Assembly (NCBI RefSeq): GCF_021117295.1
Contig: NZ_CP088247.1
Span: forward strand, 1,751,001-1,815,000
From: Methylorubrum sp. B1-46
GTDB lineage: Bacteria; Pseudomonadota; Alphaproteobacteria; Rhizobiales; Beijerinckiaceae
Length of the DNA: 64,000 nt
Direction of reading: 5' to 3'
Each line of letters opens with the position of its first letter. Position 1 is the first letter of the stretch. The notes beneath the pieces were generated by a model, which made no database searches, was not told the DNA's origin, and was given only the letters and a program-made list of their open reading frames with translations. Shown piece by piece: positions 56,547 to 64,000 of this stretch. A program made the translations under genes and the position numbers.

Positions 56547-57370
56547 CTAATCAAGATCTCGCACAAGTTGTACGCCCGGGGCAGCTGCGCCGTGGCCGAT
56601 AAAGACCACTCCTTCGCCTTCCAAGACCTCCTTAACCTTAGTTATCGTCGAGCGGCTGCTCGGCCGGCTTTGATCATCGGCCTCTACTCGCTTGATCGTG
56701 TTTGCTGAAAGACCGGTTTTCAGGCTGAGCTCGTCGATGGACCAACCGAGCATCGCCCTGGCGGCACGAACCTGCACGCCGGTGATCACAGAAGATACTG
56801 CGGAACTGCGTTCGAGCTGCCGGGAAGCGGTCGGCATCCGCCCCTGTTCAGATGCAAGACTTCTCAGCCAGATTTCATCCGTAACAACTTGAGCCAGTCG
56901 GGCTAGCAGCCACCGATCCTCATCGCTGAAGGTGCGTGGCTGTCTGTCGATAATGCACAGTGAGCCGATCCTGATTTCCGGTGCGACGACGAGAGGCGCA
57001 CCAGCATAGAAACGGATGAACGGCTCCCCGGTCACCAGAGGGTTCGAGGCGAAGCAGCATGCGCGCGGGCGTCGGAAACCACGAACACGCTGTCGTGCAG
57101 GATTGTGTAGTTACAGAACGCCTGCTCCCGCGGTGTGCCAGGGACGTTCAGGCCGCATTTGGCCTTGAACCATTGCCGGTCCTCATCAAGGAGCGAGATG
57201 AGTGCGATCGGGACACCGAACAGCGACTGAGCAAGCTGAGTGATGCGGTCGAAGGCCGGAGCGGGCGGTGTGTCGAGCAGCTGGAGACGATGGAGCGCTG
57301 CAAGGCGCCGGCTCTCGTTCTGCCTCGGCGGCATCGGTGATGTGAAGGCGGTCTTGATCATAACATGCAC
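56547..57370 (-). pseudogene. GAF-domain/HTH regulator, frameshifted
   Basis: Two frames together make one protein. The first (57370-57032) gives the N-terminal GAF half (LHRLQLLDTPPAPAFDRITQ, LISLLDEDRQWFKAKCGL, EQAFCNYTIL, FVVSDARAHA). The second (57035-56547) continues with the conserved NPLVTGEP-FIRFYAGAPL, IGSLCIIDRQPR and an XRE-like HTH (ARAMLGWSIDELSLKTGLSANTIKRVEAD). The combined length is 824 nt, one short of a multiple of three, and homology switches frame near 57045, consistent with a single-base deletion. It could be a sequencing error. Confidence 0.75.
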
Positions 57371-57832
57371 AGCCGGTCCGCTTTGACGGGCGGCTCTGTG
57401 TTAAGGCCGCTGCTCAAAACAGAGAATGGGTACGATCAGGCGCGGGAACGATGTCCCTCCGCTGACAACGAGCGGGTCCTTGTAGATGGAGAAGCTTGGC
57501 TAAGTGACACCTAGGGCCGCATGGCAGTGATGCGGAGCAGTCGGCGTCACAGCAAATTGTGCGAAAAACATCCAGAGTCAGCTCGACGCGTGTCACTTAT
57601 TGGCGCGAAGGCTCGTGAGTTTGCCACCGCACAAATTTGGGTACCTGTTCCGCAGCCTGCAGCGGCCATGGCCCTTTGCGGCGTCATCATCGTTAATACA
57701 ATACATAGATCAAGACTGAACAGCCTTAGTTAGCTCACTGCGTCATCATGTGCTGGAGAGAGGCAAGTTTTAACCAACGAAACAGGCTCTCTTTTAAGAC
57801 TGAGGCCATCACTATCTCCAGCGGAGGTCGAG
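57371..57832. other. Intergenic, no gene seen
   Basis: 462 bp between the frameshifted GAF gene and the MHYT gene; holds the divergent promoters. AT-richer near 57690-57800. No strong palindrome. Confidence 0.4.
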
Positions 57833-60193
57833 ATGCAGTCAATACTAACCTGTGTTACGCAGGCGCACGACCCTCGGCTGATGCTTGTGGCAGGTTTTAT
57901 CTGCGTCGCGGGCATCTACGCCTCCTTCGCCGTCGCCAACCAAGCAGGTCGCTCGGAGGGTGCGGCACGCCGCAACTGGGCCGGCATCAGCATCGTCGCC
58001 GCCGGCTGCACTGCCTGGGCGACCCACATGATCGCGCTACTCGCGTTCGATCCAGGCATGGCGGCAGGCTTCGAGCCGATCATGACCACCTTGTCCCTGC
58101 TGGCCGGAATCGGTGGAATCGGCCTCGGCATGGTGCTCGTCGTCGGCCGGCGGCATCGTCTCAGGCGGCTCGCAGCCGGGCTGATTCTCGGCCTCGGTAT
58201 CACGGCCCTGCACTATCTCGGCCAAGCCTCCTACCAAGTGACGGGGCAGGTTGCATGGGACATGTCCCTCGTTGCCGGATCCTGCCTGATGAGTCTCGCA
58301 CTGTTCGGCCTCGCGCTGGTGCTGGCAGGTGAACGCAACCGCGGCCTGCGCCGATTGGGCGCTCCGCTGCTGATCGCTGCCATCGTCGTCCTGCACATCG
58401 GCGGCATGTCCGCGGTAACCCTGACCTTCGATCCCGAGGTTGCGCTTCCGGTGACCGCCGTCGCGCCCGCCACGATCGCGCCGGTCCTCGCGGCCATCTC
58501 TCTCGCGTTGGTGATCCTGGCTTTCGTCGGTCTGCGCTTGACCCTGCATGCGCGGGCGCAAGCGCGGCAGGATCAGCAGCGCCTGCGCGACCTCGCCAAC
58601 ATAGCTCTGGAAGGCCTTGCGGTCTGCAACGGCGAGGTCATCGCGACCGCCAACCACAGCCTCGAACGGCTGTCCGGCCTGACGCAGGCCGAGCTGACCG
58701 GCCGCCACCTGTCGGCGCTGCTGCCGGGCCTCGTGGTGGCCGATCTTCCAGAGCAGGAAGAGCGTGACACTGAACTAACCGCCGCCGACGGTCAGTCCCT
58801 GCCTGTGCGCGTGCTGCGCAAGGACGTACTGCTCGGCCGTAAGCGCCAGACCGTGGTTGCGATCCGCGATCAACGCGAGCGGCTACACACCGAGGCGCGC
58901 ATGCGCGCACTGGCCTTCACGGATGCTCTCACAGGGCTCCCGAACCGAGCCCGCCTCGGCGACGTGCTGGCGCAACGCGCGGCCGTCCTCCGAGAGAGTG
59001 GGCGAGGCTTTGCCGTCCTCATGCTCGATCTGGACCGGTTCAAATTCGTCAACGACGTCCTCGGCCACGCCATGGGCGACGCTCTGCTCCGCAAGGTCGC
59101 GGAACGCTTGCGGTCGGTCATCTCCGAAGACGACATGGTCGGGCGCCTAGGCGGCGACGAGTTCGCTGTCCTCGCGCTCAGCGTGCAGGAGCGCGGCGGA
59201 CCGCAGTGCTTGGCCGCGCGCATCGTCGAGGTGATGGACCGTCCCTTCCTGTTGGACGGGCAACTGGTCAATGTCGGCGCCAGCGTCGGCGTCGCCCTGG
59301 CGCCGCAGGACGGGTCCGATCCGGAACAACTCCTGCGCAATGCCGACCTCGCGCTCTACCAGGCCAAGGCGGAGGGCAAGGCACGGTTCAGGATCTTCGA
59401 GCCCGCCTTGGCCGAGCGGGTCGAGGCGCGCCGGACCCTAGAGACAGACATGCGCCGTGCCTTGAAGGCTGGCGAGTTCGAGCTGCATTATCAGCCGCTA
59501 GTCGATGCGCATTCCGGGCGAGTGACGGCAGCGGAGGCCCTGGTCCGCTGGCGCCATCCCCGCCGCGGGCTCGTCTCTCCGGCCGACTTCATCCCGCTCG
59601 CCGAGGAGACGGGCCTCATCATGCCGCTCGGCGCCTGGGTACTGCAAACCGCGTGCAGCGATGCGACGCGATGGCCGAATGCGATCAAGGTCGCGGTCAA
59701 CCTGTCCCCTGTCCAGTTCCGCGATGACCGGCTGCCCGAGGCTGTCGAGGACATCCTTCGAGAAACAGGTCTGCCCGCCCGTCGGCTGGAACTCGAGATC
59801 ACGGAGGGCGTCATGTTCGACGACGAGGAGCGAACTCTGATGATGTTGTCCCGCCTCAAGGCTGCCGGCGTCGGCCTTGCCATGGACGATTTTGGCACCG
59901 GCTACTCCTCGTTGAGCTACCTGCGCCGGTTCCCCTTCAACAAGATCAAGGTCGACCGCTCGTTCGTCCGCCAACTACCCGCTGACGCAGAGAGCGCTGC
60001 CATCGTTCGGGCCATTATCACCATGGGCTCGTGCCTTGGCATGACGACCACAGTCGAAGGCGTCGAGACGGCCGAGCAGTACGCGTTCGTGGCGTCGGAA
60101 CAGTGCAGTCAGGTGCAGGGCTACCACGTCAGCCGCCCGCTGCCCTCCGCGGACTTCATCGCATTCCTAGTTGGCCAAAAAGCAGCGGCTTAG
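57833..60193 (+). CDS. MHYT-PAS-GGDEF-EAL cyclic-di-GMP protein
   Basis: 786 aa. N-terminal seven-helix MHYT sensor (residues about 10-245) with variant metal motifs THMIALLAF, LHYLGQAS and LHIGGMSA. A short PAS-like linker (about 255-350), GGDEF (about 355-515; RLGGDEFAVL intact) and EAL (about 525-780; EALVRW, VNLSPVQF, ELEITEGVM, DDFGTGYSSLSYL, IKVDRSFV, VEGVET). GGAGG 7 nt before the ATG. Both catalytic domains look competent. MHYT is proposed in the family to sense diatomic gases or copper. Confidence 0.93.
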   Translation: MQSILTCVTQAHDPRLMLVAGFICVAGIYASFAVANQAGRSEGAARRNWAGISIVAAGCTAWATHMIALLAFDPGMAAGFEPIMTTLSLLAGIGGIGLGMVLVVGRRHRLRRLAAGLILGLGITALHYLGQASYQVTGQVAWDMSLVAGSCLMSLALFGLALVLAGERNRGLRRLGAPLLIAAIVVLHIGGMSAVTLTFDPEVALPVTAVAPATIAPVLAAISLALVILAFVGLRLTLHARAQARQDQQRLRDLANIALEGLAVCNGEVIATANHSLERLSGLTQAELTGRHLSALLPGLVVADLPEQEERDTELTAADGQSLPVRVLRKDVLLGRKRQTVVAIRDQRERLHTEARMRALAFTDALTGLPNRARLGDVLAQRAAVLRESGRGFAVLMLDLDRFKFVNDVLGHAMGDALLRKVAERLRSVISEDDMVGRLGGDEFAVLALSVQERGGPQCLAARIVEVMDRPFLLDGQLVNVGASVGVALAPQDGSDPEQLLRNADLALYQAKAEGKARFRIFEPALAERVEARRTLETDMRRALKAGEFELHYQPLVDAHSGRVTAAEALVRWRHPRRGLVSPADFIPLAEETGLIMPLGAWVLQTACSDATRWPNAIKVAVNLSPVQFRDDRLPEAVEDILRETGLPARRLELEITEGVMFDDEERTLMMLSRLKAAGVGLAMDDFGTGYSSLSYLRRFPFNKIKVDRSFVRQLPADAESAAIVRAIITMGSCLGMTTTVEGVETAEQYAFVASEQCSQVQGYHVSRPLPSADFIAFLVGQKAAA

Positions 60194-60338
60194 GTCGGTT
60201 TGGAGTGTCGTGATGTCACCACGCGTCGAGCCCGTATGTCCTACGGCGCCCGGCCCGCAAGCAGTGCAACAGATGAAATGGTCGCGGCCGGCTGCGTCCG
60301 CTTCCTCCTCCTCAGGCGACATCCCAACTGACAGAGCA

Positions 60339-60600
60339 GAAGGTCCGGAAGGGGTCAGGAGTTAGCATGCCGACTGGTTGGCTACGCGCCAATTTCGTTG
60401 AAAAACTCGGGATCCACCCGAAGCAGCACCGCCAGCCGCGTTTTCAGGAGAAAATCCTGCCTCAGGATTGCTCATAATACGCGGTCACCGTGGCATCGTA
60501 TCGCTATTATGAGAAAAATGTTCTCCAGCAACCTGTGTCGGGAGACGCATGGCGCAGGGTCCCGGAGTTTTTCAACGAAATCCGCCATCAGCGGACCTTA
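60339..60600 (+). repeat. Dispersed repeat, copy interrupted by a MITE
   Basis: 60339-60391 and 60583-60600 together match the uninterrupted copy at 54420-54487. The break falls at GCGCCA|TCAGC. An IS5 element abuts the right end at 60601. Confidence 0.75.
60392..60582. mobile_element. MITE-like non-autonomous element, 191 bp
   Basis: Terminal inverted repeats ATTTCGTTGAAAAACTC at the left and its reverse at the right, extended imperfectly to about 24 bp (GGGATCC/CGGGACCC). Flanked by CGCCA on both sides (60387-60391 and 60583-60587), a likely 5-bp target duplication. No coding frame. AT-richer than its surroundings. Confidence 0.85.
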
Positions 60601-61462
60601 GAGGCTGTTATGGACCTGTCAGCTGTGAGGCTCAGATGATGGGCGATGAGCCTGTCCCGGAAAGCCTACCCGTCTGATGTGTCCGATGATGAGTGGGCAT
60701 TGGTCGCCCCGTATCTGACGCTGGTCCGCGAGGACGCCGGCCAGCGCGCGCATCCGTTGCGGGAGGTGTTCAACGGGCTGCGCTACGTGGTGAAGACGGG
60801 CGCGCCGTGGCGCTGGATGCCCCACGACCTGCCGCCTTGGGCGGCCGTCTACCAGCAGGCGCAACGCTGGCTGCAGGCGGGCTGCTTCGAGCAACTGGCC
60901 GAGGACCTTCGCGCCGTGCTGCGCCTGGCGGCCGGGCGCAAGGCGGAGCCGTCGGCGGCCATCCTCGACAGCCGAACGCTGCGGGCGACGCCCGAGAGCG
61001 GCGAGCGGGCCGGCTACGATGGGGCCAAGCGCAAGCAGGGCTCGAAGCTGCATATGGCGGTGGACACGCTCGGCCACCTCCTGGCCCTGCATGTCACGCC
61101 GGCCAACGCCGATGACCGCGCCCAGGTCGAGCGTCTGACCAAGGCTGTGCAGGCGGCCACCGACGATCACGTCGAGATCGCGTTCGTGGATCAGGGCTAC
61201 ACCGGCGAGAAGCCAGCCACAGCCGCGCGCAGGCACGGCATCGAACTGGAGGTCGTGAAGCTGCCGGAGGCCAAGCGCGGCTTCGTACTGCTGCCCAAGC
61301 GCTGGGTCGTGGAACGCTCCTTTGCCTGGGCCACCCGCTTCCGCCGGCGCGTCAAAGACTACGAGCGCTATGCCAGCACGCTGGCTGACCTCCACATCGT
61401 CGCCTTCGTCTGCATCATGCTCAAAAAGGCCGCTCTACTCGCAGCCAGTTCATAACAGCCTC
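60601..61462 (+). mobile_element. IS5-family insertion sequence, 862 bp
   Basis: Terminal repeats GAGGCTGTTATGGAC and (reverse) GAGGCTGTTATGAAC, with TA on both sides (60599-60600 and 61463-61464). One intact transposase. Its right end cuts into the DUF3883 pseudogene. Confidence 0.88.
60646..61455 (+). CDS. IS5-family transposase
   Basis: 269 aa: YPSDVSDDEWALVAPYLT, VFNGLRYVVKTGAPWRWMPH, then DDE residues in AAILDSRTLRA, IAFVDQGYTGE and WVVERSFAWATRFRR. Complete and apparently functional. Confidence 0.92.
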   Translation: MSLSRKAYPSDVSDDEWALVAPYLTLVREDAGQRAHPLREVFNGLRYVVKTGAPWRWMPHDLPPWAAVYQQAQRWLQAGCFEQLAEDLRAVLRLAAGRKAEPSAAILDSRTLRATPESGERAGYDGAKRKQGSKLHMAVDTLGHLLALHVTPANADDRAQVERLTKAVQAATDDHVEIAFVDQGYTGEKPATAARRHGIELEVVKLPEAKRGFVLLPKRWVVERSFAWATRFRRRVKDYERYASTLADLHIVAFVCIMLKKAALLAASS

Positions 61463-62487
61463 TAGGCCGAAACCACTGAAACGGCCGCTTGTAGCCACAC
61501 AGTTACCGTTGCGATGCAATGGTCGGTCCCGCAGCCAGAACGTCCTAACGTCATGCCACATAAAGTTGACCTTGGCCGCACCTCGCCGATACGGTTGCGC
61601 CCATGGCTCAGCGGGGGATCCAGAACGAAGATCCGCGGGGCCACGGCGAACTCGAACACGCGGTATAGCCGCCACTCTTCCGGCCGCTCCCTGGATACCG
61701 CCTCCTCATTCCGCGTCACGAAAAACGGCGTCGTCTTCGCGCCCCGGGTCGTCTTCACTTTGATGAGGAGCTTCTGGCCGGTCGCCAGATCAATCGAACT
61801 GACGTCTTAACTCACACCGTCACCCTCGTCGCGGGCGACCCAGACGACCTTCTTGGTCAGGTCAGAGCGTCCGGCTGCATGGAGACGACGCTTCTCAACC
61901 TCGACCACGAACTCCTCGCCAGCAAAGCCCAGCGCACGGTTACGTTCGTCCCGTCCGGCTGGATCGAACTTGCGAACGAGGCGTTCCATGGCGGCGTTGC
62001 GAGGACCAGTCTGACGCGCCGGCGGCGGCACGAACAGCGTACGGACAGCTATTAGTGGCGACGCGGGCGCGGCGTCTAGGTCAGGTATGCCAGCCAAGTG
62101 TCCTTCGATCTCCGCGACCAAGGCGTCCTGATAGTTGAAGCGGGGCTTATGGCCCCGCAGCCACGGCAACCCGAGCTCGGCCAGGACCGCATTGATGTTT
62201 TGGTGCTTGAACTCAATGGAGCCGGCCGAGCGGCCTGTGACCGCCTGGAGAGCGCGGTTGTGTTCCCGCTTGTTGTAGGGGCGCCCGGCAACCTCGTCCG
62301 CGAACATGGCGAAGTAGTCCGTGACGACCGCGGCGACCTCCTCTAAGGACCAATCCGTGCCACTTTGAGCTGGATTTGGCAGCTCGCTTTCCACGAAATG
62401 ACCCTCCTGAACCGGCCCGGCCGACGCTCTTGGGCGGTTGTAGCTGCGGAGTGGTGCGGGAGGCGAGTATCCTGGCCGCTCAGGCAT
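61462..62487 (-). pseudogene. DUF3883-domain protein, nonsense-mutated and 3'-truncated
   Basis: N-terminal conserved region WSLEEVAAVVTDYFAMFADE, NKREHNRALQAVTGRSAGSIEFKHQ (split here), NAVLAELGLPWLRGHKPRFN, then the DUF3883 nuclease-like fold (GFAGEEFVVEVEKRRLHAAG, KVVWVARDEGDGVS). A TAA at 61809-61807 stops it where relatives have Tyr (expected S-Y-D). The same frame continues at once with DVSSIDLATGQKLLIKVKTT, FFVTRNEEAVSRERPEEWRL and RVFEFAVAPRIFVL, and ends at the IS5 right end. The usual catalytic E-x-K is K-x-K (LIKVK). Start uncertain: ATG 62487 or ATG 62523. Confidence 0.8.
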
Positions 62488-62521
62488 TATCCCCGATTCG
62501 TTTCTGAGAGCGCCTTCGAGC

Positions 62522-63421
62522 ATGTTGATCCGACTGGGGGGGAATTGGCTCAGGGCGAGTGATGTCGACAGGGCGGTACGGGCGGGAGGAAACCCCTTCG
62601 CCTCGCCCGTGCCGGTCACCTTCCAGGTGACGAGCCGGACCAAGATGCTGCTCGACGCTTGCGTCCGCCTCCTTGCCTATTCGAACCAGATCATCGCGCA
62701 AGACATTCCGGTCCGGCTCGTATTCGAAGACGGCCCTGCGATGGGGTATCTCGACCGAATGGGCTTTTTCGATCACCTCGCGCCTGAGGTTGAGGTGTCG
62801 CCGGATCGTCCGGCCGTGTCGGGCGCGCATGTGTTCGGCGGCAACAATCGGGGCCTCGTGGAAATCTGTGGCATCCGCCCGGGGATGGATGCCCACGACC
62901 TAATCTCCAAGCTCAAGGAGACCATTGGCGCGACCTGCGGGGCCCGGACCGATTTTCCGCAATTCGAGGATGCGATGTCGACGATCCTCTCGGAACTCAT
63001 CGGAAACGTGTACCTGCACGGTGGCGACGGTGCGACCGGGCATGCGGCCTTCCAATCGTACCCCGCCTCCAACAAGGCGCGCGTCGTGGTCTCCGATAAT
63101 GGGCGTGGGCTGATGCAGACCATTCGGCCCGCCTTGGAAGCTAGGGACCCGAGCTATCGCGACATCCGGGACATAGACCTGCTCGTGGAGATGTTCCGCG
63201 ATGGCCTGTCGCGATTCGACGACCCCTCCCACGGAAATGGCCTGAAGGGGTGTGCGACTAAGGCGATCAAATATCGAGCCACACTCGATGTGCGGCTGAG
63301 GTCGCAAGCGGTGACGCTGGTGCCATCGGGGGAGGCGTACCTTCCGAACACCGCCATCCTCTCATCGGAGTTACCGGAGCTCGCTGGAACTCACATCGCT
63401 TTCGAGCTGTCTCTTGTCTGA
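62522..63421 (+). CDS. GHKL-fold (histidine-kinase-like) ATPase
   Basis: 299 aa soluble protein. N-terminal about 140 residues: unrecognised alpha/beta region containing PVTFQVTSRTKMLLDACVRL. C-terminal Bergerat fold: N box ILSELIGNVYLHGGD (E-x-x-x-N), G1 box VVVSDNGRGL and G2 box SHGNGLKG. No dimerisation/His phospho-acceptor motif, so not a classical sensor kinase; more like anti-sigma-type or GHKL switch ATPases. The start ATG lies at a CATG shared with a possible start of the divergent DUF3883 gene. The partner gene follows 45 nt downstream. Confidence 0.8.
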   Translation: MLIRLGGNWLRASDVDRAVRAGGNPFASPVPVTFQVTSRTKMLLDACVRLLAYSNQIIAQDIPVRLVFEDGPAMGYLDRMGFFDHLAPEVEVSPDRPAVSGAHVFGGNNRGLVEICGIRPGMDAHDLISKLKETIGATCGARTDFPQFEDAMSTILSELIGNVYLHGGDGATGHAAFQSYPASNKARVVVSDNGRGLMQTIRPALEARDPSYRDIRDIDLLVEMFRDGLSRFDDPSHGNGLKGCATKAIKYRATLDVRLRSQAVTLVPSGEAYLPNTAILSSELPELAGTHIAFELSLV

Positions 63422-63466
63422 CGCCATCATCACCGCTTAAATGACGGACATGAACCAGGTGCTTCG

Positions 63467-64000
63467 ATGATCGTGCTTCGCGATATGATGCCCAAGTCCG
63501 AGGGCTGGGGACGGGAGATGGGACGACCGGTTTTCTCGAAGCTCGTCGAGCATGTCGAGCGCAACCCCGACCAGACGATCTTCCCGATCTCCTTCAAGGG
63601 CGTGAAGCAGGTCGACTATTCCTTCGCGTCCGAGACAATCGTTCAACTCGCCCGCCGCTATAAGGGCGAGAAGGGCTTCTACTTGTTCGAAATCGCCACT
63701 CCCTACATCGAGGAAAACATCGACGCGGCCGCCCGACGTGTCGAGCAGCCGTTGGTGATTGCCGATGCGAAGGGCCATCGGTTCATCGGTTTCGAACCTA
63801 GTGCCGGATCGAAGGCGGCACTCGATTTCGTCGTTGCACGGTCGCACGCACGTGCCTCCGAAATTGCTGACGCCATTCACGTCACGGTGGCGAACGCCTC
63901 CATGAAGCTCAAGCAGCTCTGGTCCAGCGGCTTCCTGCTGCGGCGGGAAAGCGTCGCTGACACGGGTGGCGTCGAATTCGTCTACCAGCGCATCGCATAG
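63467..64000 (+). CDS. STAS-like (DUF4325-type) protein with C-terminal winged helix
   Basis: 177 aa, complete: the stop is the last codon of the window. Residues about 20-110 resemble DUF4325 STAS-like domains (TIFPISFKGVKQVDYSFASE, FYLFEIATPYIEENIDAAA). Residues about 115-175 are a winged helix (ASEIADAIHVTVANASMKLK, SSGFLLRRES). Paired with the GHKL ATPase directly upstream, echoing SpoIIAB/SpoIIAA-like kinase/anti-anti-sigma pairs, but with a DNA-binding tail. Role unproven. Confidence 0.75.
   Translation: MIVLRDMMPKSEGWGREMGRPVFSKLVEHVERNPDQTIFPISFKGVKQVDYSFASETIVQLARRYKGEKGFYLFEIATPYIEENIDAAARRVEQPLVIADAKGHRFIGFEPSAGSKAALDFVVARSHARASEIADAIHVTVANASMKLKQLWSSGFLLRRESVADTGGVEFVYQRIA

Overview
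The window is GC-rich DNA from an alphaproteobacterium, most likely Methylobacterium/Methylorubrum or a close relative. The support is the very high GC, the dispersed REP-like palindromes, and the gene families present: an IalB-like protein, giant autotransporters, MHYT/GGDEF/EAL proteins and many IS5/IS3 elements. The species call is inference, not a search result.

Region 1 (1-4344, minus strand) is a sulfur-metabolism encapsulin locus. The order of transcription is a conserved-looking 68-aa protein, a serine O-acetyltransferase (cysE), a family-2 encapsulin shell carrying a cyclic-nucleotide-binding-like domain, and a SufS-type cysteine desulfurase with a long disordered N-terminal cargo domain. 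The desulfurase overlaps the shell gene by 14 nt and runs off the left edge.

Region 2 (4858-19440) is a cell-surface and signalling block. It holds a CHASE2-adenylate cyclase, a 2,359-aa autotransporter with a PGRS-like Gly-rich passenger, a two-domain glycosyltransferase on the opposite strand, a FecR-domain periplasmic protein and several small secreted or membrane proteins.

Region 3 (19629-38961) has an exported alpha/beta hydrolase, a PAS-GGDEF-EAL protein, an unusual fusion of a multi-pass transporter to a hot-dog thioesterase, a second giant autotransporter (3,380 aa) paralogous to the first, and an IalB-family protein.

Region 4 (39079-42515) is a pile-up of three insertion sequences. 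The right end of the IS3-family copy is duplicated in tandem. A membrane protein follows.

Region 5 (44017-about 54000) is the left part of an integrated element. A 3' fragment of a tRNA-Gly(CCC) gene marks the attachment site, followed by a tyrosine integrase and a cluster of small phage/plasmid-like genes in tightly overlapping cistrons, with two clear operator-like palindromes. The right attachment site was not found.

Region 6 (54244-64000) is a mosaic. It contains a truncated gene, a soluble triple-PAS chemotaxis transducer, a frameshifted GAF-HTH gene, an MHYT-GGDEF-EAL protein, a MITE and an IS5 element inserted in one copy of a dispersed repeat (an uninterrupted copy lies at 54420), and a DUF3883 gene killed by a nonsense codon. 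Divergent from that gene is an intact pair: a GHKL-fold ATPase and a STAS-like/winged-helix protein. The pair resembles an anti-sigma/anti-anti-sigma or defence-type switch and is one of the more interesting unknowns here.
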